64,000 nucleotides of DNA, taken from the NCBI RefSeq assembly GCF_003628145.1, contig NZ_RBZV01000004.1, positions 232,766 through 296,765 on the forward strand, in the 5' to 3' direction. Of the stretch, positions 48,601 through 55,988 are shown in pieces. A program made the translations under genes and the position numbers. Each line of letters starts with the position of its first letter. Position 1 is the first letter of the stretch. Source of the stretch: Trinickia fusca (GTDB lineage: Bacteria > Pseudomonadota > Gammaproteobacteria > Burkholderiales > Burkholderiaceae). Below the pieces are notes generated by a model. The model did not search any database. It saw only the letters and a program-made list of their open reading frames with translations, and was not told the DNA's origin.

Positions 48601-49609
48601 CGCCAAAACCCCGGAAGAACTGCTAGCTCTAATCGAGCAACGAGCGACGGAACAGCGTGCGCTGTACGGTTCGCGCAGCCGCACCCCGATGTACGTCATA
48701 CCTGCATCAGGGGATGATGCGCCACTGAGCGATAGACCATTGCACGTTGCAATTGTGCAGCCGCTTCGGCCAAGGCGTGACGATTTCGATGCGAAGGACC
48801 CGACGCATTGGACGCAGGGGATGCTTGCCGAGCATCGAAGGCACCTTGCTGCAGTATGCCGACTCGCTGAACAGCAGCTACGAACGTGGGCGTCAGCGCG
48901 CAGCCACGTCGGCGCGGACGAAGGCCCGTTAGTCGACATAGTGTTGTTCCCCGAACTCTCGGTGCATCCAGAGCACATCGGCTTGCTTCGTCGACTGTCG
49001 GACAAACTAAAAGCAAACGTTTTTTCCGGTCTGACCTTCGTTCATTCTGACAAGGTCGGAGGCCCGATAAATCAAGGAATTTGGTTGATTCGCAGCGAAA
49101 CTGCCGAACACGGACGAAGCATCCAGTACGTTTGGCAAGGCAAGCTTCATCCGATGAAGCTGGAACGAGTCATGGGCATTAAGCCGTATCGGCCACACGT
49201 GACACTTGTTGAGTTACCAATCGGCACGAAGTCGCCGACTCGGATAGCTGCGGCGATTTGCTACGATGCGACAGACCTTGATTTGGTTGCAGACCTCCGG
49301 ACCAGGTCCGATGTCTTTCTCGTTGCAGCGCTCAACCAGGATGTTCAGACATTCGACAATATGGTCGCTGCCTTGCATTTCCACATGTACCAGCCCGTCA
49401 TATTGGCGAACTCCGGCGAGTTCGGCGGCTCGACCGCTCAAGTCCCGCTGCCAAAACACGAGCGCCTCGTGGCGCATGTGCATGGCAGCAATCAGATAGC
49501 GGTCAGCGTGTTCGAAGTCGACCCCGCACCGTTCAAGTCCACGACAACGCCGAAGGCCACACAAGAACTCAAGGCGCCTCCCGCTGGCTACAAGGGGCGT
49601 CCCAGTTAG
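45656..49609 (+). CDS. Reverse transcriptase-nitrilase fusion (DRT1/UG1 type)
   Basis: A 1317-aa fusion of an N-terminal reverse transcriptase and a C-terminal nitrilase. RT motif A is SLDIKSFFDCVD near residue 250, motif B is ARGLPQGLVASGFF, and motif C is CRYVDDLRIVVE with YVDD near residue 368. Between about residues 480 and 1050 lies a long helical region. The nitrilase has Glu in LFPELSV (about 1100), Lys in WQGKLHPMKLE (about 1162) and the nucleophile Cys in AICYDATDLD (about 1201). This is the layout of UG1 RTs, known anti-phage DRT type 1 systems. The GTG start at 45656 has GAGAGG upstream. Confidence 0.9.
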   Translation: MSVIKQQYESLAPKGECLSDLVVLAQAWKKSHTFIRRHNWYADVLELDCSTVDLEERLKQWADEVAQPQFSTAELLLVPAPKNARWEFKAAPDLRAIPDILDVNLDDFGSEPSFGDWVPIENSDAQSQNSPDSGQKLRPLAHVAIRDQTLATAIMMCLAEGIESQQGDATERDLTKLRKSGVVSYGNRLQCRWVERVNGRKRARFSWGNSRTYRQYFEDYRAFLSRPRRVCAELSPQTASRKELFVVSLDIKSFFDCVDSTALVHELYRLQESYQEHEGLSEKNSADVPFWELTSRILSWRWRESDHESAPLIHGPDFEHLARGLPQGLVASGFFANAYLVAFDAEMWAACEAEKQLPENIRVLDYCRYVDDLRIVVEAPLAMGTAGSERTLQRVQQFVSEMLANHCRRLQANVSLTLSQQKCSITPYRSISAQSNVSSLMEALNAELSGTFDLESLVQTAGGLEGLLWMSEQIEDAPPSSRSRLALANVAAPNTDVRDDTVKRFVASRLAQVMRHRLTMTDTESPADIDVAGSDAVTAGAALSHEFEQTARKLIKCWAENPSLALLLRCGLDLFPHPRLLSPVTEALISKLPGAQNTFDSKQLRQVRTAEYVAADLLRAGATETGYRDRDEYPELVDIEGYRESLGAFARWILLEYKHAPWYLLQQVRLYLSSIGDFSNVRAVNGIVEESYTLLHRASLYQPVRSGDLLRLLPFALVAQQLNPHPRRFGVWLAECLRRTRSESEQAKAVTTVALNRPDLMLEALRSKTIKANGWVKHVPTPLAEVDRKMHKRGKSTDGTRTLIRCMLDNDNIFAQENGLLVLAQALLHAPDIQTRLSEGLDASEIILRCKEWDQIHSIPTITDFLTVELTPGSGRQNPLYETPPWVDEEKAWLYGLGRILRAALTGEFDFTSRRYLVTEDVGRYFGLRSTWYKRRFGMLNSGTGLLDEPTPISPWLSGLLSTLLQWPGVEFRANDAAAAGDAKTPEELLALIEQRATEQRALYGSRSRTPMYVIPASGDDAPLSDRPLHVAIVQPLRPRRDDFDAKDPTHWTQGMLAEHRRHLAAVCRLAEQQLRTWASARSHVGADEGPLVDIVLFPELSVHPEHIGLLRRLSDKLKANVFSGLTFVHSDKVGGPINQGIWLIRSETAEHGRSIQYVWQGKLHPMKLERVMGIKPYRPHVTLVELPIGTKSPTRIAAAICYDATDLDLVADLRTRSDVFLVAALNQDVQTFDNMVAALHFHMYQPVILANSGEFGGSTAQVPLPKHERLVAHVHGSNQIAVSVFEVDPAPFKSTTTPKATQELKAPPAGYKGRPS

Positions 49610-49618
49610 ACGCAACGT

Positions 49619-50227
49619 ATGAGTACAAATCAGACTATCGTTATCGATTGCCCGCAATGTGCCGTACGCGTTAAGTCCGAAGCCTCCTGCTGGGTCGGAG
49701 ATGCGCAAGAACAAGCATATTTCCTAGCGGAATGTTCGTCTTGTCGACAGCCGCTGTTCGGTTCGTCGTCCCTCATTCGAGACGAGCGGGGTGACTGGGA
49801 GTGGGACACAGCGGAACGGCTTTGGCCTGCGCCGCTGATAGCGGACTTGGGTCCGTCGGTCCCGCCTGCGGCGCGGCGAGACGTGAGCGCCGCGCAAAAG
49901 TGCTTTAGTCACGGCATCTATCCCGCCGCTGCGGTTATGTGCGGCCGTGCTTTAGAGCGACTCGTCGCGGAAAAGACGGGGAAACCACAGTCCCTTGTTA
50001 GGGGCCTTGCCGAATTGAGAGCGCAAGGTGTCATCGACGAACGGCTTCACGCGTGGGCAGATGCCTTACGTGTCGAGCGCAATATCGGCGCTCATGCGTC
50101 CAACACGGAAACGACGAAAGACGATGCCGAAGACATCATCGACTTTACAGTCGCGATATTCGACTACGTCTACACTCTTGCGGAGCGATATCAAAAGTAT
50201 CTCAAACGAAAAGAGGCTGGGGGATAG
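49619..50227 (+). CDS. DUF4145 HEPN-like protein coupled to the RT
   Basis: A 202-aa protein with a DUF4145 domain. Two CxxC pairs (CPQC near residue 10 and CSSC near residue 40) make an N-terminal zinc ribbon. The C-terminal helical bundle carries RNIGAHA at about residue 154, which fits the RX4-6H motif of HEPN RNases. It starts 9 bp after the RT-nitrilase stop, which suggests one mRNA and one system. In other systems such HEPN proteins cut RNA or act as antitoxin-like partners. Whether it is active here is inference. Confidence 0.83.
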   Translation: MSTNQTIVIDCPQCAVRVKSEASCWVGDAQEQAYFLAECSSCRQPLFGSSSLIRDERGDWEWDTAERLWPAPLIADLGPSVPPAARRDVSAAQKCFSHGIYPAAAVMCGRALERLVAEKTGKPQSLVRGLAELRAQGVIDERLHAWADALRVERNIGAHASNTETTKDDAEDIIDFTVAIFDYVYTLAERYQKYLKRKEAGG

Positions 50228-50351
50228 CCGCCCTCGGTACGAGGAAGACGCCATGCGAGCACCAGATTGATAGGCTCCATTTCGCAAAGGTCGGCGAGTC
50301 GTAGGTTGAAGCTCTCCGAGCGCCCTAAGTAATTTCTGATTTGATAGAGTG

Positions 50352-50813
50352 ATGAAGATAAAGATTCATTGGACCACCGCATTGACCCTTCGAGCTGACC
50401 CACAGCTCATATATAGCCCGTCTGTACTTGAAAGCGTGGACGACGTGCCGGGGGTCTACGTATTCGCGCGGAAGTACGGCAGTCGCGTTACCCCGCTGTA
50501 TGTGGGGAAAGCTCTAAACCTAAAAGGGAGAATCAAGCAACAGTTAAACAACTTGCGACTGATGCGCCAAATCCAGGACTGGGAAAAAAACGGCGCTCGG
50601 GTCCTTTTGCTTGGGTATCTGAAGGTTCACGGTTCGCAAGACGTAGGAACGGCGTTGGACGTCATCGAGCGCGCACTGATTGAACATGGGCTTGCCGAGG
50701 GACATCCTCTCGTCAACGTACAAGGTACTCGTACTCCGTTCCACACACTAAGCTTCACGGGCAATAGAATGTCCGAACAGGTTGCGCCACGTCAGATGTT
50801 CGTTAAAGCATGA
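50352..50813 (+). CDS. GIY-YIG nuclease-domain protein
   Basis: A 153-aa protein whose middle reads PGVYVFARKYGSR, then TPLYVGKALNLKGRIKQQL, the GIY-YIG core (GVY and YVG, Arg in RIKQ, Glu in VIERALIEHGL). The N-terminal 35 residues (HWTTALTLRADPQLIYSPS) and the C-terminal 40 match nothing. It is probably a stand-alone nuclease or a DNA-binding domain in defence. It lies 125 bp after the DUF4145 gene and could be an extra part of that operon, though the gap is long. Confidence 0.82.
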   Translation: MKIKIHWTTALTLRADPQLIYSPSVLESVDDVPGVYVFARKYGSRVTPLYVGKALNLKGRIKQQLNNLRLMRQIQDWEKNGARVLLLGYLKVHGSQDVGTALDVIERALIEHGLAEGHPLVNVQGTRTPFHTLSFTGNRMSEQVAPRQMFVKA

Positions 50814-50822
50814 AAGCGAGTT

Positions 50823-50847
50823 CCCCACGAGCCTCAAACTCGTGGGG
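50823..50847. terminator. Hairpin between convergent genes
   Basis: A perfect 9-bp stem (CCCCACGAG / CTCGTGGGG) with a seven-base loop, just after the GIY-YIG stop. It has no good T-run on either side, so it may be a bidirectional or Rho-assisted stop. Confidence 0.5.
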
Positions 50848-50925
50848 CCTGTCGGGGATGGCCTTGGCCTGAGATGCGTCCACTTCCGTGTCTTGATTTT
50901 TCGCTCAAACCAGCGGTCGATGTGG

Positions 50926-51303
50926 TCAACTTGCACCGCTCGAACGGTTTCGCCGCCTGGCTGGCGGGCATCTTTCAAGCAGTTTACTAGTCCAGACCTT
51001 CATCTGCTCAAGCAGGAACAGTCGGTCGTCTCCGGCGAGCGGCTCTAGAAGACGCACGATATCGTGCGCGACCTGCTGCGCGTCGCCCGAACTCCCTTCC
51101 AACAGGTCCATCCACGAGCACTCGAGTACCGCACAGAGCCGCTCGAGTGTCGCAACACCCGGCATCACCGCCCCTCGCTCGAACCTAGAGACCGTCTCGG
51201 CATCGACGTCGATTTGCTCTGCGACGGCGGCTTGCGTCAGCCCGCGCTGCTTCCGAACCGATGCGATGTTCCGGCCAATGACCGACGCGAGGCTTGTAGC
51301 CAT
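50926..51303 (-). CDS. XRE-family transcriptional regulator
   Basis: A 125-aa regulator with an N-terminal helix-turn-helix of the XRE/Cro type at about residues 7-62 (GRNIASVRKQRGLTQAAVAE, then DAETVSRFERGAVMPGVATL). A helical C-terminal tail ends in a basic cluster (CPPARRRNRSS). It is transcribed opposite to the GIY-YIG gene. An inverted repeat just upstream could be its own operator. Confidence 0.87.
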   Translation of the reverse strand: MATSLASVIGRNIASVRKQRGLTQAAVAEQIDVDAETVSRFERGAVMPGVATLERLCAVLECSWMDLLEGSSGDAQQVAHDIVRLLEPLAGDDRLFLLEQMKVWTSKLLERCPPARRRNRSSGAS

Positions 51304-51307
51304 TACT

Positions 51308-51347
51308 CAACTCAACCTGTGGAGAGACACATAAAAATGTTGAGTTG
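51308..51347. promoter_or_regulatory. Inverted repeat, possible XRE operator
   Basis: CAACTCAAC at 51308-51316 and its complement GTTGAGTTG at 51339-51347, spaced by 22 bp, lie 5-44 bp upstream of the XRE start. The position fits an autoregulatory operator. Confidence 0.5.
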
Positions 51348-51605
51348 CTGGCAGCGGTTTGGTAAGGTTTCAATCTGTAGACAACCAACATATTAGTCCG
51401 GGTCGCCCACAAAACGCAGACTGTCGCCCACGGACGACTCGCCGGCGACACGCCGCCGCGAGCCCGCCTCGGGTACCCGCTGAAAACAAAGGAAGCTGGC
51501 TCCTGCCAGCGGGCCGGCGATATTTCGCCCATGCATCGGCGTCCGTGGCCGAGCTCATGACCGAGCGGCGCGACGTCGGTCGACATTTGGACAGACGGGG
51601 AAAAC

Positions 51606-52121
51606 ATGAAGAAATCGGGGATTGTCGCGGCCGTGCTTGCCGCAGCTTTGCTAGCCGTCGCCTCGCCAGCGACGTACGCGTGGACCGACATTGTCTCGGG
51701 CCCCTACCTCGAGAATGACCAGCACGGTTTTTCGCACACCTTCTACGTATCCGGCGTTTGGCCAACCAAGGGGAAGGCGTCGGCCCAGGCGCATATGGAG
51801 TGCGTGCAGGACAACAGCTTCGAGGACCGCTTTCGCGGTAGCTGCCAATCAATCGCTACGTTCGACGGCCCGGCTGTCATCGCCCTTGTAACGGCTGAAA
51901 ACCACTACTGGTCAGCATATGCTTCCCCGGACACGAACACCGCAGTACGGAAGGCAATGGCACTTTGTCATAAGGACAAAGCGGAGGAGTGTCAGCTGAC
52001 AAATATCTACTGGGATTTCGGGCACAACTTCCTCGATGCCCCGGAGAGCTTCAAGCAGCTCTACATGAAACTTCACGACGGCGAATACTGGCGGCCACTG
52101 AAGGGCTACTGGGTTCCCTGA
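51606..52121 (+). CDS. Secreted hypothetical protein (DUF4189-like)
   Basis: A 171-aa predicted exported protein. The signal peptide (KKSGIVAAVLAAALLAVASP, then ATYA) leads to a mature part with four or more Cys (CVQDN, SCQS, LCHKDK, ECQL). The segment AVRKAMALCHKDKAEEC resembles the DUF4189-type repeat found in small secreted proteins. GGGGA precedes the start. It is followed by a lipoprotein gene on the same strand. Its function is not known. Confidence 0.65.
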   Translation: MKKSGIVAAVLAAALLAVASPATYAWTDIVSGPYLENDQHGFSHTFYVSGVWPTKGKASAQAHMECVQDNSFEDRFRGSCQSIATFDGPAVIALVTAENHYWSAYASPDTNTAVRKAMALCHKDKAEECQLTNIYWDFGHNFLDAPESFKQLYMKLHDGEYWRPLKGYWVP

Positions 52122-52323
52122 TTCGCGTGCGCGAAACCGTCCGGCGCGCTACCACGTAGCGCCTCCGTTCCGCCACGTGTCCGCCATCGTCTCCGATGAC
52201 GTCACGACTAGCGACGGCATACGAGCACGCCTCAGTCGGATGCGTCCCATTCTTAAGGCACCGCTGAGCGGCATGTTAGCGCTCGGCGGGAAAGACTCAC
52301 GACCATACTTGGGACAACTAAAC

Positions 52324-52848
52324 ATGAAACATCGGCAAATTGCAGCGACGACCGCTTGCATCTTTCTCGCGATTCTGACAACCGGCTGCGCGACGGTTAC
52401 TGGCGGGACCACGCAAAACGTATCAGTGAAGACACAAAAGAACGCAGCCGATGTTGCAGGAGCGGACTGCACCCTGTCGAACTCAAGGGGTAGCTGGACG
52501 GTGGCCACGCCCGGCACGGTGAGCGTCCATCGGGCAAAGGACGACCTGAATATCCATTGCTCGAAAGATGGTGAACGCGACATCATCATGGCCGTTAAGT
52601 CGAGGACACGCACGGGAACGATAGTTGGAAATGTCGTCCTATTAGGCGTAGGCGCCTTGGTTCTGGATGGGGTCGACAAGGCAAATGGCTCGGCCTACGC
52701 CTATCCGGAAACCATCACAGCGTCGTTTGTAAACGGCGATGAGCTGCCAGGCATCCCTGGTGACGCAAGTACCGGCTCTATCAACGGCACGCCAGCTCAA
52801 GCAGCAGCGACGCCAGCGATAAACACCGCATCGAGTCTGACCAGGTAA
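52324..52848 (+). CDS. Small lipoprotein
   Basis: A 174-aa protein with a lipoprotein signal: MKHRQIAATTACIFLAI, then LTTGC with the lipid Cys at residue 22. The mature part has a beta-rich region (VSVKTQKNAADVAGADCTLS, SWTVATPGTVSVHR) and a hydrophobic GTIVGNVVLLGVGALVLDG near residue 108. It resembles small outer-membrane lipoproteins with a C-terminal glycine segment; no specific role. A gap of about 200 bp separates it from the secreted protein before it. Confidence 0.72.
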   Translation: MKHRQIAATTACIFLAILTTGCATVTGGTTQNVSVKTQKNAADVAGADCTLSNSRGSWTVATPGTVSVHRAKDDLNIHCSKDGERDIIMAVKSRTRTGTIVGNVVLLGVGALVLDGVDKANGSAYAYPETITASFVNGDELPGIPGDASTGSINGTPAQAAATPAINTASSLTR

Positions 52849-53006
52849 CGCAACAACTCGAGGAGGTCGCGCATAGTTCTGGACTCGCTGCCGGAGCGGA
52901 TGACTGCGCCGTTGATGTACGGCGCAGTCATCGAGACGTCGACGCTCTTGATAGGCGAGCGTCAACGATGCAGGCAATCTTTCTCGGTTGCCGCACAGAA
53001 CGGCGA

Positions 53007-53429
53007 TTACATGATGTCGGTCCACTCGACCGATTCGAACGTGCGACATTGGCGTGCTCCGTAGAACACGCTGTTGACGCCGAGTTCATATGCAGCATCG
53101 AACATGCAACGCCCGCACAGGGCTGCCAAGTCAACACGCGCTTCCCGAGCGAACTCATCTGCACTTGAAAACCAGAGCGCGAACACTTTCGCGCCGTCTC
53201 GAGGCTCCGCTAGCCCAGCAACGGCCTCCAGACGATACGCTAGAGTGCCGTCCGCCTTTCGCGCTGACGCCAGCTTCTCGTAGTCAGCGGCGACCGCCCT
53301 GTGGGCCGCCTCGTAGGCCGAGAATGCCTTCGCTTGAAGTTCGGCAGGCGTCTCACTGCCGACGGTCATGTCCGCCAGTTGGAACAGGAACGCGACCTCG
53401 ACTTTGATTAGTTTTGTACTGTTCTTCAT
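53007..53429 (-). CDS. Hypothetical protein (140 aa)
   Basis: Soluble helical protein starting MKNSTKLIKVEVAFLFQLAD. It has an Ala-rich coiled helix (LQAKAFSAYEAAHRAVAADY), then EPRDGAKVFALWFSSADEFA, and ends with CRTFESVEWTDIM. Three Cys are close together near the end (CGRC, C). No family is recognised. It lies convergent to the lipoprotein gene. Confidence 0.55.
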   Translation of the reverse strand: MKNSTKLIKVEVAFLFQLADMTVGSETPAELQAKAFSAYEAAHRAVAADYEKLASARKADGTLAYRLEAVAGLAEPRDGAKVFALWFSSADEFAREARVDLAALCGRCMFDAAYELGVNSVFYGARQCRTFESVEWTDIM

Positions 53430-53636
53430 ATTCGCGAGTATGCGATGGACATTGGGTGCTCGGGCTAAGGCAGCGCTCGCAATGACATGTACGTGGAGGC
53501 GGTGTTGGGCGCCGCGAAAGAATCCCTCGCGGCGTCAGCGACTCTGAACCACAAAGACCGCTCGGACACAGCAGAGCCTCATCCACGCGTGCCGTGTCCG
53601 TCTCTCGCGGCGGCGCCGCGATGTTCGGAGCTCTTC

Positions 53637-53888
53637 TCAGTTCCGCTTGAATCCCGACGCAGCCCACGCATTCGCTTCTGCGAAGGAAAGCACCTCATCT
53701 GCGGGAACCCAGCGGAGGCCGCTGGGACTATGTATCGCCACACACAACCCCGACGCTTCGAGAGCGACGCCAACGTATGTGCCGAGCCGCCCGACGAACG
53801 GGTCGCTGGCCCAGATGACGCGACGGGTAGGCGTAATCGAAAGATGGCGGCGGTGGGGGTTGCCGCTCGATGCGGAGCTCTTTTGCAT
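53637..53888 (-). CDS. Hypothetical protein (83 aa)
   Basis: Small basic protein from the start at 53888 (AGAGGT 4 bp upstream). It contains RRVIWASDPFVGRLGTYVGV and ends SGLRWVPADEVLSFAEANAW. The tail is protein-like, with a WVPADEV turn typical of conserved small proteins, but I know no family. An upstream Met at 53960 would give 107 aa with weaker coding character. Confidence 0.5.
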   Translation of the reverse strand: MQKSSASSGNPHRRHLSITPTRRVIWASDPFVGRLGTYVGVALEASGLCVAIHSPSGLRWVPADEVLSFAEANAWAASGFKRN

Positions 53889-54107
53889 GTGTACCTCTGT
53901 GCGAACGAATCCATTGGCCGGCGACGAAGTCGCTCGGGTCTTAAAAGGATTCGCTACCAACGGGAGATATGAGAGCTCGCGAAGAGGTGCGAACGCGCCG
54001 AAAATAACCGACGGCTGCCGGTGCAGTCAAGAGCAGCGCTGATAGGGCCGCTGCCGTTGACTGGTCAAACTACCAAGGCCCGACGGCCACACGCGACCTA
54101 ACATTGC

Positions 54108-54839
54108 TTAGGCGGTACCTGCCTGCGCCGTGTCCTGGCGAATGAGGAATTGAGAGCGGTCGCCGGCAGCCGCGAGCCACGCTGGCGCCGGGCCACGTCC
54201 GCTCCAAGTCGCGCCAGTCTCCGGATTGAGATATTTCGCGGGTTGCTTGCCTTTCGGCGGTCCCTTCCGAGTCCGCGATGCAGCAGTGGTTGCTGCTTTG
54301 CCTTTCGACTTCCTGGGCATTACCTCAATAGCCCCGTCGACACCAATCGAAAACTTCGAGCGGTCCTTCGCATCCGCAATCCATGCTGGCGCCCGACCAC
54401 GGCCCGACCAGGTCGCGCCGGTCTTGGGGTCGCGGTACTTCACGGGCTGCTGCCCACGAACGTAGTTACCCTTCCTTTTCGCCGTGTCTCCGTCAGACAT
54501 CGACGTACTCACAGCATTCCCATCGACAAGAAAACGATTGCGGTTTTTTACGTTCGCAATCCACGCCGGCGCACGGCCGCGACCGCTCCATGTCGCGCCT
54601 GACTTCGGGTCCTGATATTTCGCCGCGACCGATGCGGTGCGCGTCGTGGCCGACTTACCGCGTCGTGCTCCACCATTCTTGCCGCCGAGGTACGCCTCGA
54701 TGTCGACAACCGAAATTCCGCTCTCCTTCATAAGCGCGACGATGCGGTCGAGGATAACCGCAGCTTTCTTGGCTCTCATCGCTTCAGCTTGTTCTTGCAG
54801 GCGGCGAATCTTTGTCTCGATTGCTTCCAGGGTGGGCAT
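54108..54839 (-). CDS. H-NS-family protein with three DNA-binding modules
   Basis: A 243-aa H-NS-type protein. Residues 1-55 are the coiled-coil oligomerisation domain (KIRRLQEQAEAMRAKKAAVI, then ESGISVVDIEAYLG). Three copies of the C-terminal H-NS DNA-binding module follow at about 75-104, 135-164 and 203-232, each with the core GATWSGRG-x-APAW. Most family members have a single module. AGAGGA precedes the start. The linkers between modules are basic and Ser/Thr/Gly-rich. Likely to silence AT-rich cargo DNA of the element; inference. Confidence 0.85.
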   Translation of the reverse strand: MPTLEAIETKIRRLQEQAEAMRAKKAAVILDRIVALMKESGISVVDIEAYLGGKNGGARRGKSATTRTASVAAKYQDPKSGATWSGRGRAPAWIANVKNRNRFLVDGNAVSTSMSDGDTAKRKGNYVRGQQPVKYRDPKTGATWSGRGRAPAWIADAKDRSKFSIGVDGAIEVMPRKSKGKAATTAASRTRKGPPKGKQPAKYLNPETGATWSGRGPAPAWLAAAGDRSQFLIRQDTAQAGTA

Positions 54840-55109
54840 GAGTTCCTCTCAAGAAAACGATTTCGACGCACTATGCCACGACGGCACAGAGTCCGCTACA
54901 CCACATTGACGCCAAGCAGACATTTGCTGGAAGACTATGCGACGGCTCCGGCCATGCGAGAGCACACTCGAACCGAGGCCTCAAAGGGCACGTCTCTTTC
55001 CTCTTGGCGGTGTTGTCCTAACCACCGCGACTTACTCGGCAAGCAACGTCGCTGTGATAGCATAGCCGGCGCTTCGCGCAGTGAAAAACAAACAAAAGAG
55101 AGGGCCGAA

Positions 55110-55541
55110 ATGAGCAACGTATATCAATACAATGGGCACAACGACCTGACACCGCGTGAGCTGTTCTTGTTTATCGCGATGCAAGAAACGAGCGAGCAAC
55201 TCGGGATTGACGACGTCGAATACCTAATACTCATCTTTTGCGGATTCAATTTTCTGCCGACGCGCGGGAAGCCGGCAGGGGCGACCCCGGGTACGTCGGT
55301 CGCATCTGTGATGTCCCGCTCGCTGTTCAAGTACAAATTCAGAAAGCGTGTGTTGCCGACCTTCACCATCGAAAGCATGAAGGCCTTCAGATGGGTCCTG
55401 ACGCACAAGCTGAGCGTATTCATTGGCAGAACGTTGCCGGGTGTCGGCTGGGTCTTGATGGCAAGAGATGTCGCCACGATTGGCTACCAGACAGTGCTGA
55501 AGTACAACCGGCTTGCTCGACCTGAAGACAGGGTGTTCTGA
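55110..55541 (+). CDS. STM2901-like protein
   Basis: A 143-aa protein of the STM2901 type. Typical phrases are YNGHNDLTPRELFLFIAMQE, FLPTRGKPAGATPGTSVASV and SVFIGRTLPGVGWVLMARDV. There is a membrane-like hydrophobic part at the C-terminal third (TLPGVGWVLMARDVATIG). Its stop overlaps the start of the next gene (TGATG), so they are coupled. Members of this pair are found in Salmonella and Burkholderia genomic islands, often as variable T6SS or defence island genes; role unknown. Confidence 0.75.
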   Translation: MSNVYQYNGHNDLTPRELFLFIAMQETSEQLGIDDVEYLILIFCGFNFLPTRGKPAGATPGTSVASVMSRSLFKYKFRKRVLPTFTIESMKAFRWVLTHKLSVFIGRTLPGVGWVLMARDVATIGYQTVLKYNRLARPEDRVF

Positions 55542-55900
55542 TGCAACAATACACTCGCGACGACCTCGTGGCGTTCATCCGGGAAGAAGCTTGCATGTCT
55601 TCCAAGAAACCCATCACCGATGACATGGACGTGGTGTATTCCCTCGGACAACATGGGGATGACGCCGATGAGTTCATGGAGAAGTACTTCGACACTTTCA
55701 AAGTGGACCGAGGTGACTACGACTTTCGTCGGTACTTCTTCATGGAGGGCGAGGGTTTTATCTCGCACTTCTTTCAAAAGTTCATACTAAGACGGCCCCA
55801 TTCGCTAAAGAGAGAAACGATGACGGTCGGAATGCTCTATAGGGCAATCGTCAGCCGCAAATGGGATTGCGAAGCTCTGTCGGAGAAGAAGTACTACTGA
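55541..55900 (+). CDS. DUF1493-family protein
   Basis: A 119-aa acidic protein. The family pattern is visible in SLGQHGDDADEFMEKYFDTF (an acyl-carrier-like helix turn) and DYDFRRYFFMEGEGFI. It begins at the same base as the STM2901-like stop. It usually follows that gene in other genomes. Such proteins resemble acyl-carrier-like or immunity folds, but no function is proved. Confidence 0.78.
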   Translation: MQQYTRDDLVAFIREEACMSSKKPITDDMDVVYSLGQHGDDADEFMEKYFDTFKVDRGDYDFRRYFFMEGEGFISHFFQKFILRRPHSLKRETMTVGMLYRAIVSRKWDCEALSEKKYY

Positions 55901-55928
55901 GAAGACGCCTCTTGACGCAAAAGGCGGG

Positions 55929-55955
55929 AGGCCGCCTTCCGGCGGCCTTGCTTTT
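55929..55955 (+). terminator. Terminator after the STM2901/DUF1493 pair
   Basis: A perfect 8-bp stem (AGGCCGCC / GGCGGCCT) with a TTCC loop, then TGCTTTTG. Confidence 0.75.
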
Positions 55956-55988
55956 GCACTGCGCGTACACACGCAATATTCTCTCGAG

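Noticed and set aside
52149..52679. Minus-strand 176-aa reading opposite the lipoprotein gene
   Set aside because: It is antisense to a gene with a clear lipobox and signal peptide, and shows no family likeness.
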